DNA of 64,000 bases from Atrina japonica (GCA_030159075.1 BROG01000540.1:271501-335500), one strand, 5' to 3'. Shown: positions 1-12,627, counted from the first letter of the stretch. Program-made: numbers and translations. The notes: generated by a model not told the origin, from the sequence alone.

Positions 1-3000
1 AATGCCTGTGGTTAAGTGTTAAATTGCAAGTGCGAAGTCCAAGTTCAAATCCAGGCAAGTCATACTTGATACTTTATCACAGATAATAATGGTTCCTTCA
101 CCAAGTACTTCATACAAGAAGATTTCTTGTTCAGGGGATTGATTTATGTTCCTTTACAATTGGCAGGGACCTAGCAATTATTGATATTTATGTGTGTCTT
201 CTTACCATACAGAGAAGCTCAAAGCATCATGTTTGCAAGATAGAAATCAGACCTGGTTCAAATTTTACACTGACTTTGTGTACGCATATATATGTTTATT
301 TATTGTGCATTGCAAGTGCTTCTTCATTTGTTTTTTAACACATAGTTTCTAATGACATTATGTGTAACTGTTTTCTAGATTAATGTACAAATGGTTCGCT
401 TTGTTCTAACAAATTATGACACCCAATAATCAAACAAAAGGGAACAACAGTGTGCCAGATATGGACATTTCAGGTGATGTCATCAAATATAAGTGTCTTT
501 TATTTCATGTATCATCATTTTTTTATTAATTGAAGGAATGTTATACATGTACATGGTTTAGGTATATTTACATGTAAACTAAGTGTAGTAATAAACTGTG
601 TACCAGTGTCCAAAAATATAATAAATGGAAACACAATGATTAAATATCAGATTATTCTTGTACAAACCTCGCTCACACAAGAATAAATATTTGAGTAAGT
701 AGGTGCGACTTTCCTACTTAGAAGATGTTAAAACAGATTGTGGTTTCAAAGGGTAATATATGAAGAAGAAAAATTGAAATGAACTCAAGATTGCTTACTT
801 TAATGACTGAGATATCATGTTTTGTTCATCAGTTTCAATATCATAACAGTACTACTCCGTGTTGAAAGACAATTGATGTTTGTATAAAGCCAAGTTCAAA
901 ATTACCATTACTTGTGAAAATTTTAACATAAATGGAAGGTATCAAAGAGATTTTTAAAGTTACGTTTTGTTGAGGTTGTTAATACAATCATCCATGTTCC
1001 TGTTTATCTGTCTGTATTAGATGGACCTGTCGACAGAACAACTGATACAAGTTCCCATCACAAGAAAAACATTTTTCCCCTGAAAATTGACAAAACGCCA
1101 AGAATTCTTCTACTTCAAATCAGAGATTCAAAAAATCTGTGTTCATGTTAGTTTGCAATCACTGCAAGCCTCTGAAACTTTATCTAAAAATTAAGATACA
1201 AAGAAGATATTGTAACCCTGGGGATCTTGTATATCTTGGCCCCTGTTACTTTTGGTTTATGTATTTATCATATGTGTTACAAAAACAAAACCACCGGCAG
1301 TTCCTATTGTTTTGTGTGCTGCTCTGTTAGTGTGGTCAAAGATGATCCCATACGGCTAAGGCCAACATAATACTTCTACCACAATGTTATGAAATGTGAC
1401 AAGGTCAAATACAGTATGAATTTTCTTTTCTTTTACTTTCATTTTAGCCATGAGCTAGATATATAAGATAGAGAAAAAGGTGGAAATTTTATTGTTCAAA
1501 TAAGACCCTTCACATGAGATATTAAGTATAATCTGTACATTATGTATGAATCTTAGCAATACATCTTAATGGTTGGCAGATTTGTGTGTGTGTGTGTATA
1601 TTGAACAAAGGAATAAAAAAAAATACTGTTTATTAATTCATGATGCCAATTATACAAAATGTTACCAAATCAGTCAAATAAAATTCAAAATCCTGATCAC
1701 TCAGAGCTGAAGAATTGCAACGTTTCTTGCACAGAACAATGCAATCTCAACCTGACCTAAAAATACTGGTTGACTCTGTTATGATTACATAGAAAATTGC
1801 TGATGGAGCAAAAATTCAGAGAACATCAAGATAAAGATGCAGAAGTAATACCTTGTAAGACTTAAGACTTTATTAATGTGAAACAATTTTATATAATTAC
1901 TAAGTGTTTTAATTTTTCTACTGGGTAATAAAACCAGTTGGTAATAAGGTGCAGTAATGTATATACTATATATATATATATATATATATAAAGATACATA
2001 CAAATTTTATAATTTTACCTGAAACCATGTGTGAAGAGAGATACTTAGTATTTTGTGTATCATGTAAAATCAACACATACTCTGGAATGAAGAACTTTTC
2101 ATCTATTGAAAAAAAGATCTATTCCTTTTCACTATCTTATCGAATCCTTAACAACAGGTGCCAACAATAATTGCAAGATTTCTTGTTTTCAAGTTTTTAT
2201 TCAAAAAATGTTATTTTTGATAATTTTCCAAACTTTGGATATAGCAGGATATGTAAGCAGCAGGAAATTAACGTTCATAAATCTTAATGAAGATCAGATT
2301 TGAAATTAATTTAACCTTGTCTACATAAATCTAGAGCAATGCCTTATTCTTTGAAGAGTCATTAATGTATGCACACATGTATCAGGCTCTCTGATAATGT
2401 AAATGGCCCCATTGTGGATCCTGGTTTGTGAGATACAACTCTTATCTACACTGGAATCTTTGGTAGGCCTACCCTACAGGTACCATCCTTTGTCAGTCCT
2501 GGTCTTACGTTTGTATGAAATGGTTCTAGTAAGTCCAAAGAGACATCAACAATTACTAACATGTTATATACGTATATCTGAAGTGTCACAAATTATGACT
2601 TGTGCTTTGATCTCCTATTAATGAATTCAAGTACCATTAATTTTGCCAATTGAAGCTAGACCTTCGTTTTTATCACTACTAAAAATACAGGTTTTCACTC
2701 AAGTGGAGCATGACCTGAAATTACTGCCACTTTCCAAAAGTTGAATCTTGGTTGGGTGCATGAACTTTCAAAATAAAAGGTCCCTGGTTTAACTACAGAT
2801 TGAGCCAGATTTTCAGAAGTGATTTTTCATCTGTTCACACTGGTTCCTTCCTAAACTCCATTCAAAGATGAAGGTTAAAAGGCTCTAAGTTGCGCAGTTG
2901 GATTCTTCCCTTATGTTACACTAGTGTAGTGACACTTTCAAAGTCTCCGAAAATACGGACCACTCAACAAGGACATAAATACATAAACTAGACATCTCTC

Positions 3001-6000
3001 GCTGCCTCACAGGGACAAGCGGCAAGGGCTTTAAGTAGTCATATCACTTGTTAAATCAAGTCCAAGCAACCAACTCTGAGCTACTACAAATGAACCTAGT
3101 GTTCTTGCTTACTGTAAATATTATTGGTTCAGGATTTCAATTGCACTAGTGAACAAAAAACTATTGACCTCTCATTTCTTGAAGATATAAACTGAGTGAG
3201 ATAAGTACTAAAACTGAGAGGTCTAGGTACAATTGTTGATACATTTCAGTGTATACTGTAACAATAGCACAATCACAAGGTTTCCCTCCTTGTTTATTTG
3301 AAGTCCGATAATTTGGAAGAATAAACATGATACCAAGCTGGTGGTCCTGATTTTCAATACCACTGACGTTCAAACAGGGCCATCAAAAGGGAAACTTATA
3401 CATGGATATGGAAGCCACAATTATCACAAAAAGTGACATTTTTAAACATACATACATATTCAAGTATAGTATGTAATACTATATTCAATACCTGTTATTT
3501 ATATGCATATATACATATATTATATCAACGTGACAGAAATATTCCTCATCTCTAGTATCTTATCTGCAGTACAAATAAAATCCGCTTAACCAAAATAGCA
3601 AAATGACAATACATATATAGGAATTGTGCTACAAAAGATCCCCCCTGCACACTTAGAAAAAGATTCATATTTTTTATATCCTGTAGGAAAATACTGCCAA
3701 GGTTTTAAAAGATATTTGATACACATTATTGTACAACCAAATCTTGTCAGTTCATTGCTGGGGACATTACAGGCGCCTACTGTTATATTTTTCCTTTCTT
3801 GTTTTACATATCAAAAATACCTTTCAAGCAGATCAATATTTCAGAAAGACATTTTTCACATGTCAACAATAACTAAGAGTACACAAACATGTATCCATTT
3901 TACATTGGTATTTTTAAATACTATTATTTCAAATAGAGTTGTAGTGTAGTTTAAAAATAATCTTTCTTTGGAAATCAATAGAGTCAGAGTATCATACACA
4001 AGGTTTGAAAAAATGGCAACATATCTGTTTTTAAAGTGAGATCCAATGTAAAGCAGGACTAATAGTAGATATATACCTAACAATGGTAAAAATGATGTTT
4101 GTAAAGTCTAAATGAAACTCATACAAAAATTCTTGCCAGCACCACTCCCATTTCTTTTAACAATCGTCTAAACTCTGCTCTCAAGAGTTCCAGAATAAAA
4201 CCATAACCACATGAAAAAAACAAAATCTCAACTGTGGTGATTCTATGAACGCTTTTAGATGCATCTACCACCAGGGATTCTAATAATTAATAAGCTGAGG
4301 ATTGAATATTCTAAAAAATATAAAATATATTTATGTGTTCCCTTTTCATCGTTATCAGAAATCAAATTACCGAGGATATTTTCACAATTTATCAATGAAT
4401 AAAAAATGCAAAATAAGTAAAAATTGTTGTGGTTTCTCAAGTTCATGTATGGCAAATGAGATTATGGAAACTGCACCTCCTTGAAGAGTTACCTTTAAAC
4501 TAGTGCTTAAAACAGAAATGAATTCTTAAGCCCTATTGCTCTAATTCATTTCATTACAGAATCAAATACTCTCAAGATTTATTTATACCTTACTTAACTA
4601 AATAACACCTGCGGTGACAAAGGCTTTGCAAGAAAAATATGCATGGGTGAATCATCATACAAAATGAGAAAAAAAAAACCTAAAGTAAAGAAGTATTCAA
4701 CATTTCATACTTTGGATCTTACGTTTGTGTAGAAAAAAACTACAGAAAAACCAGGGTAACCGGTATCCATAACTTGTCAGTCTCATAATTAGTGTTTATT
4801 ATTGACTCCCTGGAACAAGTACCTGTCGAAATGACGGCACAATAATGGTATAAATCTATTATATCATTTAATCAGATCAAATTGTTTAATCAGCTGTTGA
4901 GATTCTTAAGCTAATGCAAAGTGCCCCTGCTCCTAGTATAGAGTATCACGTCAATTTCAAAGCTGTCAATCAACCGAGAGGCTCTCACTAATAAATTCAT
5001 ATTTATCTTCTTGTTTACAGTTTATGTGACTTAAAAAGCAACTAAGATTACTGACAAATGGTACCAAACAAAACAATATATTGTCATGCTTTTGCTCTGC
5101 TTGAACTTTAAAGTAGATATTAATCTCTTCAAAACACTTGCTAGATGTAAGAGCATTTCAGGGGTAGCTTAGTACGTTATCCTTACAACGGAAATAAGAA
5201 AAATAAAGTATCTAAATAACGAAGTACTAATACCTGAGCTTTAAAACCGACTGTTTATATATACTTATAACTAACTTTCCACAAAAACCAGCATTGTTTC
5301 ATTTAACAATGGAAATATGGTCACTTTAAATCTTGTATGTTGACTTGTACTTTTCATTAGTCAGGCAAATTAAACATCTGTGGTAGGGATTAGAACTCTT
5401 TTAAACAGATTTTTTTAGCCTACAAACAAATCAATATACAACACAAGACCATCAATGACAGGATTGAATCATGCATCATGTATTGACACAAATACAAGGG
5501 ACGTTTTAGAGTAGTTTTACAACTATCACGTAAAACACAGATAGTGATCATCCGATACTGATACCAAGACCGAGTATTTGATATCGTGGTAGTGAGTTAG
5601 TTTATTCACATCATGTAAGCCGAGGAATCACTCAGCACCGTATATACATGTAATATAAACTGCACATGGATATCTGTCTGAACATCAAAGTTAAACTTGA
5701 TTATAGGTCAGATCTGATTTACCTCCCCTGTTTGCCACACTTCTACTGTCTGATGGAGTGTGTTGACAGGAGCCATCAGATAAAACATTATACATGTACA
5801 GCTGTATGTTACACAAAGGTCATGAGTGGAAACTTCTATGTATAAACCACATTTTGAAGCACTGGCACTTCTTTACACCATACTTTTTGATTAAGGACAC
5901 TGGCATAAAGTGGACCCCGTCTGTAAGCATATGGTTCCCCTTAATCTCTGTTAAATAAAGGTCATGGTCAAAGGTCACTGAACTTACATGTCATACTAAA

Positions 6001-6116
6001 AATAAAATGTCAATTCAAAAAGTGTGCATGCCAACATGGAGTGATGTATACTTCGGTAGTTTAAAATAATCTGACCAAGGTTGAAATTAATTAGACATAG
6101 GCAACTGAACATAATA

Positions 6117-6287
6117 GACCCTTTCACGATAACTGCGGTCCTGTGACTTTGAGGGAATAAATGATACAGATACCCGCAAAAATATAGACGTCGTTATAGT
6201 AACTGATTGTTTCTTGACGTCATTTTCCGGGAATCTGCATCATTTATTCCCTCAAAGTTACAGGACCGCAGTTATCGTGAAAGGGTC
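6117..6287. mobile_element. Palindromic MITE with TA target duplication
   Basis: Left arm GACCCTTTCACGATAACTGC and right arm GCAGTTATCGTGAAAGGGTC are exact complements. The inverted match runs about 63 bp with few mismatches, leaving a short centre with two TGACGTC-like words. Flanking TA (6115-6116, 6288-6289) fits a Tc1/mariner-type target duplication. No coding capacity, so non-autonomous. Confidence 0.9.
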
Positions 6288-6557
6288 TATACAATTATAG
6301 TACGATACAATTGCAATAGAGTATTGTTGCATTTCAGAATTTTAGAGGTGTTTGCATGTTTATAAGTGGCAGGTACAATGTACTTGTTTCAAATCTAAGG
6401 ACTAAAACATTTACCAAAATTTTTAAAAACAGATAGTGACAGGTTTCTTTTCCAAAACCTCAATTCAGAATATTAGCATATCTGAACATACAAAGATATC
6501 TGAAACAGCAGAAGTGAGTACAGGTGTTATATAGAAGAAACACATTTTGCTAGTACA

Positions 6558-6716
6558 GTTAACCTGTCTTGAAGACCACACTCATTAGAGAGCACCTGCC
6601 TTCTGAAACCATATTCTGAAAACCACTTGGTTAAAAAATCCTCTAAATAAAACCTCTATTGAGAGACCATAATTCAGTGGCAGATGGGATGGTCTCTCAA
6701 GACAGGATCAACTGTA
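6558..6716. repeat. Dispersed 'CAGTTAACCTGTCTTGA' fold-back repeat
   Basis: Left CAGTTAACCTGTCTTGAAGA and inverted right CAGTTGATCCTGTCTTGAGA form imperfect termini around 155 bp. Interior GACCA and GGTCTCTCAAGAC words recur. Related fragments occur at 29880-29952 and 30661-30737. Confidence 0.6.
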
Positions 6717-7467
6717 TTACAGGCTAGTTGGGATAAAAACCGTAGTACATACATGAAATGTATTACGAAGCATTAACTATGCCAGTTTGAAATTATCTTT
6801 TTGTTCTTGCCATGTCAGAAATGACATAAACCATCAAGACATATGTCATTAAATCTTTGATATCAAGGTCAGGGAAGTACCCCCACAACCTAAAAATATG
6901 GTAGAAAAGATTCATTTATAGTTGCCACTCTTCTGTAATCCATTACAAAACTATGATCTTTCATATCAACCTACAAAAATCTGAAGTATTTCACATGAGG
7001 ATGTTATCGATCTACCTGATAATCTAAACCCTCAAAATTAGATAAGATTTCTGCTACTGAGTCTGAAATTTTGTTTAAAATCTATATGTTTGTTAGCATT
7101 TCATTCCAAAAGAAAAAAAGCTTAAAACTAGATTTTTTACATGACTAGTATGATAGGGGATAGGTTCTTTTTATAATGATATCTGATAGGCGATTTTCTT
7201 CAAGTATGTTAAATGCCTTTCCTTAGTGTTGTTATGTACCATGTCACGTGATAAATGAATTACGATTAAGATATAACAGAAGGAAATAACTTGCAAAATA
7301 TTATGTCTTTGCTTCAATACAAACTTTTACAGGAGTCTTAATTGGGTTGAATTTAAAAACAAAAGTCATTGTATGAGTACAATATCCTAGAAAGACCATG
7401 ACATATACTGTATACCTGGAAATGTTCACTCCTGTTTAATTTTCGTCATTTCTTCCTTAGGAGTAGT

Positions 7468-7683
7468 TATACCAAGATAAATTGGCCCATGTTAACAAAC
7501 AAAATTTTATATCAAATTATTACAGGGGTGACAGGTTGGTTTTAGGCACAACATATTAGAACTTCAGTAATGCATGGAATCAGAGCAAGACAAAATTTTC
7601 TACCTGTACATCCCTTTTTGAAAAATAAACAGTATTGTTTTGGTTTTTGATAGAACCAGGATGTGCCATTTTATCTTGGTATA
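7468..7683. mobile_element. Short TIR element, 'TATACCAAGATAAA' family
   Basis: Ends are TATACCAAGATAAATTGGC at the left and, inverted, TATACCAAGATAAAATGGC at the right. The inner right part (ACATCCTGGTTCTATC inverted) matches two sequences near 57.2 kb and 57.9 kb. Non-autonomous; 55 bp downstream of exon 3 on the gene's strand. Confidence 0.6.
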
Positions 7684-7737
7684 CCTGTATTTATATATAT
7701 AATCTTGGTGTGCATGATTTCAGTTGAAGTGACATAC

Positions 7738-7847
7738 CTTTAACTTTGGCATCTTGCTCTGCTGAACCTGCAGCATTGGTAGCAATACATTTATATACAC
7801 CCGCATCAGCAAGACTTGCCTTCTTGATCCGCAGTCTTATAAATCGT
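7738..7847 (-). CDS. Neuregulin/vein-like growth factor, exon 3 (Ig domain, second half)
   Basis: Internal exon of 110 bp, phase 2 in and phase 1 out. The acceptor is TTTTACAG at 7848 and the donor GTATGT begins at 7737. Residues 206-241 complete the Ig domain: strand E RLRI, the KASLADAGVYKC signature with the F-strand cysteine Cys225 (partner of Cys170), and the ATNAAGSAEQDAKV G-strand. The KASLAD.G.Y.C stretch is nearly that of neuregulin-1, whereas generic I-set domains are more variable here. Intron 2 is 301 bp (7848-8148). The frame is open across all three exons, 724 bp in total. The phase-1 exit must join a further exon; none was recognised between 1 and 7737, so the gene is partial in this window. 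Confidence 0.9.
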
Positions 7848-8148
7848 CTGTAAAACAAATCAATGAAATTCAAAACCTCATTTCACCATTACTATTAGAA
7901 ACATCTACATTGTACATAGTAATTAACTAACACATTCAGAAAATTAAATACAGTATTTAATTAAGCGCCCAGGGTGCTACAAAAATCAGGAAAAAGGGGT
8001 GGATGCTTAATGGGACCAATTAAATATTTATCTATCCTTACCTTCAAACAGTTGGTTCTCTGTTCTTGAAAGATTGCATTATTGATTTTCTTAATATTGA
8101 TAGAAAGCATTTTATTGTCAAAGAAAAGTATGCCTTTAATATCCTTAC

Positions 8149-8323
8149 TTAGATATACGGATCTGAATCCCCTTCTTTTTATTACTTTTGAGCACCTTCC
8201 CATCTTTCTGCCATTGAAGAACTACAGCTGCAGGTCGAGCTGACTTGATGCGACATCGGAGTTGTAATTTGCGTCCAATTTTTGTGTTTTTAACTCTGAT
8301 TTTTCTCAACACTGGGGGTTTCC
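8149..8323 (-). CDS. Neuregulin/vein-like growth factor, exon 2 (Ig domain, first half)
   Basis: Internal exon of 175 bp, phase 1 in and phase 2 out. The acceptor is a T-rich tract ending TTCATAG at 8324; the donor is GTAAGG at 8148-8147. Joined to exon 1 it encodes residues 147-205. It holds the N-terminal half of an I-set Ig domain: the B-strand cysteine in LQLRC (Cys170) and the invariant core Trp in LQWQKDGK (Trp184). It is extremely basic: by eye about 20 Lys/Arg and a single Asp in 59 residues, which fits heparan-sulphate binding as known for the neuregulin-1 Ig domain. The KPPVLRK opening sits where vertebrate neuregulin-2 has its linker into the Ig domain. The exon boundary splits the Ig fold, as in many I-set genes. 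Confidence 0.9.
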
Positions 8324-9043
8324 CTATGAATGACAAAAACACAATGGTAAATTTATTTTACATTCTATACATGAAATACAATATATATACTTCTACTGTT
8401 GTTACCCGTAAATAATATAATGATTGATTTCTGATAGATATGCATCTACTTAATCAATATCAGCATGTTTTATGGCCCCTTTATGACAAAATGGTTTCAG
8501 TACAACCAAGTATTATAAGGTGAATTCACATTGCTGCACTTTTAGAACACAAATTTGAAATTGGGTCCAAAAGTACATACAGTAACTGTAATTGAACAAA
8601 ACTGTAAAATCTGCTACCTAGTTGAACTAAGAGATTAGTTAAAAGGTGACAAACAGCACATAAATTATGTCATATGTAATTTAGAATTAAAAACATTTTG
8701 TCAAAAATGACAAGGTCGTTAAGCCACCTGGCAAACATTACATAATATCAGACAGTAAATGACCATGACCACCTTCATGGACGTTTGCGGTGATTGTGAA
8801 AAATGTGAAGTTACAGCTGTTTTTTTATGACAGTCTGAGCATTATTCAAAATCAAGGCTCACTATTAAACTTTAAATGGGAAATCATCTCCCCTCCCTCC
8901 CCCCCCAAAAAAGAGACAAGGAGGCATGATGGATGATGTATAATAATTGTATAAAAGTTGAATCCATTAGAGGAATCATAAATTTAGGGAGACAAATATT
9001 ACAACCTCTCCATCAGATTGTATGTCAGGAAGATTTGGCCACG

Positions 9044-9182
9044 TATAGGGGAACATTGCCCCTAATCCCTTTGGGGATTCTGTCGTGGGCCGTTTTCTTA
9101 TGCTGCGTGCAACAGTAACACACAGCATAAGAAAATGGCCCACAACAGAATGCCCAAAAGAATTACATTGTCCCCACCTATA
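9044..9182. mobile_element. Fold-back MITE
   Basis: Two arms of about 65 bp pair across an 8-12 bp loop. Left inner part TCTGTCGTGGGCCGTTTTCT and right inner part AGAAAATGGCCCACAACAGA are inverted with few mismatches; the ends are TATAGG and CCTATA. Likely a TA-targeting DNA transposon derivative. Confidence 0.8.
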
Positions 9183-11068
9183 CCAGTATGGTGAGCCTTG
9201 GTGATCACCAAGATATAATCTAGATCACATGTGGTAATAAGATCTAACAAAGGTACACAAAAAATCAGGAAAGAGAAATAAAAGACTAGACAATATAACA
9301 ATTACTATGACGACAACAGCTACAAGTACATTGTATATTAACAACCGATAAACTGTCAAAATTGTATCCAGATTACGTAGGTCAACGAAAGGTACACAAT
9401 ATGTTTGTCATTGGGATTACATAAATAGAACATACATATTAAAACAATACACCCCAGTAAGAACTTTGTCTTCAGGTGTTTTGTTATCAAAGATCAAATT
9501 GGAGACTCGCTGACAACATTAATGAATGGAAACTATTTGCTGAGGTAAACCAAGTCAGTAAAAAAGTTCATTCTGAAATTTACGTCATCTTGTATTAAAT
9601 GTTTTGACATTATATCGAATTTCTTCATGCTTAAATGCACCGTGGAATCTTTGTTTTACCTTCAAAAGTTCATTAGAAACCTTAAAATAAATTGTTTTAA
9701 ATATAGAATGACAAGTGTTATAAAAGGAATCGATAGTAGTACATTCCATTGCACGTTGGACACGATTTCAACACTCTGATAGCCATCTACAAAAGTTGTA
9801 AAATCACTTTGTCATTGTGTACTATTTAGCTTAGACCACACATTTAATACAGAACATGTACTTTGAAGCTTTACTGACCACAAAAATTTATTGGCATGTC
9901 ATTTACAGGACAAAACGTGTGGAAATTTATCAATATTTATCTTTGTGGTGCAATCTTGGTTTGTTGTAGATATGTACCTCTTTGAGTACATCATGTTCCA
10001 GTATTTCAGACGTTAATGTAAACAAAAGAACCCTTCAGAGCCATGTTTATGTTAATCTGTGTGTTAAACTATATTTCAAAAAACGCCATAGTAGAGGAAA
10101 TGACAATCAAATGAAAAAATAATAATCAAAGTAGATAACAGTTAATTCAGGTTCTGTAACTGATATACTCATGGTACTATTTACAGACTTGTATACACAT
10201 GGTTGAGTGAAATATGAGTAACAGGGACAAAATGATTAGCGATTAAATACAACATCAGTCGTTCAAGCGGCACAAAATACTACGGCCACAAAACCACAAA
10301 GGTTAGTTGGTAAAATACTGATTACTCAGGTGTACAATGTGACTGTCCATCATGTTGTATCAGACCGTCTCTATGATATAGATCAGCTCCTCATCTACAC
10401 TTAATGATCTATAATCATCCGCAAGAACATCATAACATATAAATTCGCGGTAGACTGGTGTCTCTAAGAAGACCAGCATACACAAATCTAGAAATACTAG
10501 TACAAGTATAGATATATGAATCCCTGATATTGACACACACACACATATATATTTATCATATGATCTGTGTGTCATGCAGCATCATAACAGATTACATAAA
10601 TATTTTTTATGTAACATGTATAAAAAAGCCTGACAGCGATTTGATTGGCTAATGTGCAGCTTACTGAACTACTTTTATTCACTAGGTACGCAGACTTCAA
10701 TCATCTTAATGTTGGCAATGACGTCACTTGGTGTGTGTGAGGTCACTTGAACTTGAATAGGGACAATCGAACAAAACTTGTGGTGTAGATGATTTTTAAA
10801 AACAATTGTTGTATTCAAGTCAGCAGTTTTGCTAATATCAACATCTGACAAAGTATTACCTAGATGCAAAATTTAAAATGTAGGCTAAATGTGTGTATTC
10901 AAATATAAGCAATAACCAATATTTACAATAGGCTTTGTGCACTTATTTCTGTGCAAGTATTTTACTTATTTGGAACAATTTGGTCAACTCAACAGAAAGG
11001 ATAATATAGATTCTCATCCACAGTCATCAGAAAATGACGTTTATATTGCATATGTTTGATCATATAAT

Positions 11069-11203
11069 CTGTCACGAGTTTCTATTCATATCAGATTTAT
11101 GATACTTGTTACAAATTTTCCATTTTTGTGCGCCAGAGGCTCACAATATGGAAAATTCAAAAACTTGTATCATAAATGTGATATGAATGGAAACTTGTGA
11201 CAG
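11069..11203. mobile_element. Fold-back MITE (CTGTCAC termini)
   Basis: Left arm CTGTCACGAGTTTCTATTCA and the inverted right arm CTGTCACAAGTTTCCATTCA; pairing continues through TATGATAC and TTTTCCAT for about 60 bp, with a GC-richer loop GCGCCAGAGGCT. Flanking AT dinucleotides could be the target duplication. Confidence 0.8.
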
Positions 11204-11221
11204 ATCCTATATATGTATGTA

Positions 11222-11388
11222 AAATGGATTCTCGTTATCTCAAATCTCACAGGGCTGCCCTTATTACTTCGAGATATCTGGAATTAGAGATAACTGAAAT
11301 TATTCTATCTATAAAAATTAGGACTGGACTTCCAATTTTGACATAACCAGAATTTCGACTCATCTGATTTCAACATAATAAGATTCCA

Positions 11389-11395
<7 letters not shown>
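11222..11395. mobile_element. Possible ACAGTGGAATC element
   Basis: The right end, inverted, reads TACAGTGGAATCTTATTATG and abuts (TA)n. Interior ATCTCAAATC, CGAGATATCTGGAATTAGAG and TTTCGACT words resemble the 'CAGTGGAACCTCG-type' dispersed repeats. The left end is not clear. Confidence 0.4.
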
Positions 11396-11479
<84 letters not shown>

Positions 11480-11513
11480 TTTATATATATACACACACAC
11501 ACTCATATATATA
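11392..11513. repeat. (TA)n then (CA)n microsatellite
   Basis: About 60 bp of TA followed by alternating TA/CA blocks. The 65-codon minus frame here is a simple-repeat artefact. Confidence 0.95.
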
Positions 11514-11538
11514 CCAAGATATTTACTTCAAAAGAAAT

Positions 11539-11570
11539 GTTAAACAACAATAAACAAACAAACAAACAAC
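11539..11570 (+). mobile_element. SINE 3' tail fragment
   Basis: GTTAAACAACAATAAAC followed by (AAAC)n matches only the 3' end of the SINE family at 25608. The body is absent, consistent with severe 5' truncation. It directly follows the TA/CA microsatellite at 11392-11513. Confidence 0.5.
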
Positions 11571-12065
11571 CTCAAAGGAAAATTAATTCTATATGTTTAT
11601 CATATATAATGTGTATGACTTTTATCATAACCATTTTCTAAATTGTATTTTAATTAATAACTCTGATCCAAATTTGATTCAAATGGATAGAGCATATCAT
11701 ATACACAGGAGTAATATCATTCATATTTAAAGTCTTACAACAACATATACAAATGCTCTAACATTAAACACCAAATCCTGTACTACTTCTGTAACTTTAC
11801 ACTTTTAAGGGTTTGTACTGTGCTTGTGCATACCTTAAATACTTTTAACACAGGTAAATTATTTAAAAATTGCGAGGGTGGATGTCAATGACTTGAGTGA
11901 ATGAATTAAGCAATCAATAGCGTAGGCTAACCACACAATTTTAACTTTCGACAAATCGGTCAAATAAAGTATTTTTGATTCACAGTCACCTGATATATAT
12001 ATATATATATATAAATGAACTTTCTTTAGAAAATATTTTCACAGAAAATAAGACTAGGATACTTC

Positions 12066-12069
<4 letters not shown>

Positions 12070-12149
<80 letters not shown>
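12070..12149. repeat. (GA)n microsatellite
   Basis: About 75 bp of uninterrupted GA, one AAAG break near the end. Confidence 0.95.
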
Positions 12150-12428
12150 TGGGGAAATTAAACAATGTGACAATATTTTGATTCAATGTGTCATATAAAA
12201 AATATACTGTTAAGATACAAGATATAAATATATGATGTGTTGTAAATTGTACAATTTACTTTGTATTACAATCAGGAGTTAATAAGTCCGGGACTTGGCT
12301 AATTCGGGTTTGCACTTGGCATTTAGAAATACCTGAAGTCTGAGGGACTTGCCTCATCTGAATTCATTTAATTTTACTGTATTACTTATTAACAAAATTC
12401 AACATGGACTTTGAAATTTCTCAACTGG

Positions 12429-12627
12429 ACTAATTCATATACCACGTGATACACGATAATGCTTGTGCGGGACTATTGTTTCTATTAGTGATGGAATGAC
12501 GCTAGAAGACGATATCCCGCACTTACGTCATTTCAGCGGGAAGATTACGTAAACTTACGTTCCATCACCATTGGAGATACCAGTTCCACAGAAACTTTAT
12601 CCTGTATCACGTGGTACATGAATTAGT
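12429..12627. mobile_element. Fold-back MITE (ACTAATTCAT termini)
   Basis: Termini ACTAATTCATATACCACGTG and, inverted, ACTAATTCATGTACCACGTG, followed by GATACA. Weaker pairing extends inward over GTGATGGAA and CCCGC on both arms to about 95 bp. Contains two CACGTG E-boxes, one in each arm. GC-richer than its surroundings. Confidence 0.75.

Larger units (their letters stand above)
1..7737 (-). other. Putative intron 3 / downstream part of the neuregulin-like gene
   Basis: Starts with the phase-1 donor of exon 3. I looked for an EGF exon (six Cys, CxC followed by Gly-rich turn) on the minus strand and did not find one, so the next exon is probably outside the window or overlooked. Contents: a 171-bp MITE (6117-6287), a 216-bp TIR element (7468-7683), an element of the 'CAGTT...gaccac' family (6558-6716), and a short (TA)n at about 1968-1990. 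Around 1-60 a degenerate box-B-like word suggests an old tRNA-derived repeat. The remainder is AT-rich with no recognisable gene. Confidence 0.5.

Noticed and set aside
1..60. tRNA-like word AAGTTCAAATCC
   Set aside because: A box-B-like word alone; no cloverleaf. Similar relics at 16805 and 61520 also lack a folded tRNA.
5709..5800. Exon-like frame ending GGGGAG|GTAAAT
   Set aside because: With the nearest acceptor (ATACAG) and required phase 1, a stop appears within a few codons.
5823..5934. Possible downstream exon with KKCQC after a TTACAG acceptor
   Set aside because: Phase 1 fits and the frame is open for about 37 codons, but it lacks the six-cysteine EGF pattern and a clear donor; likely chance.
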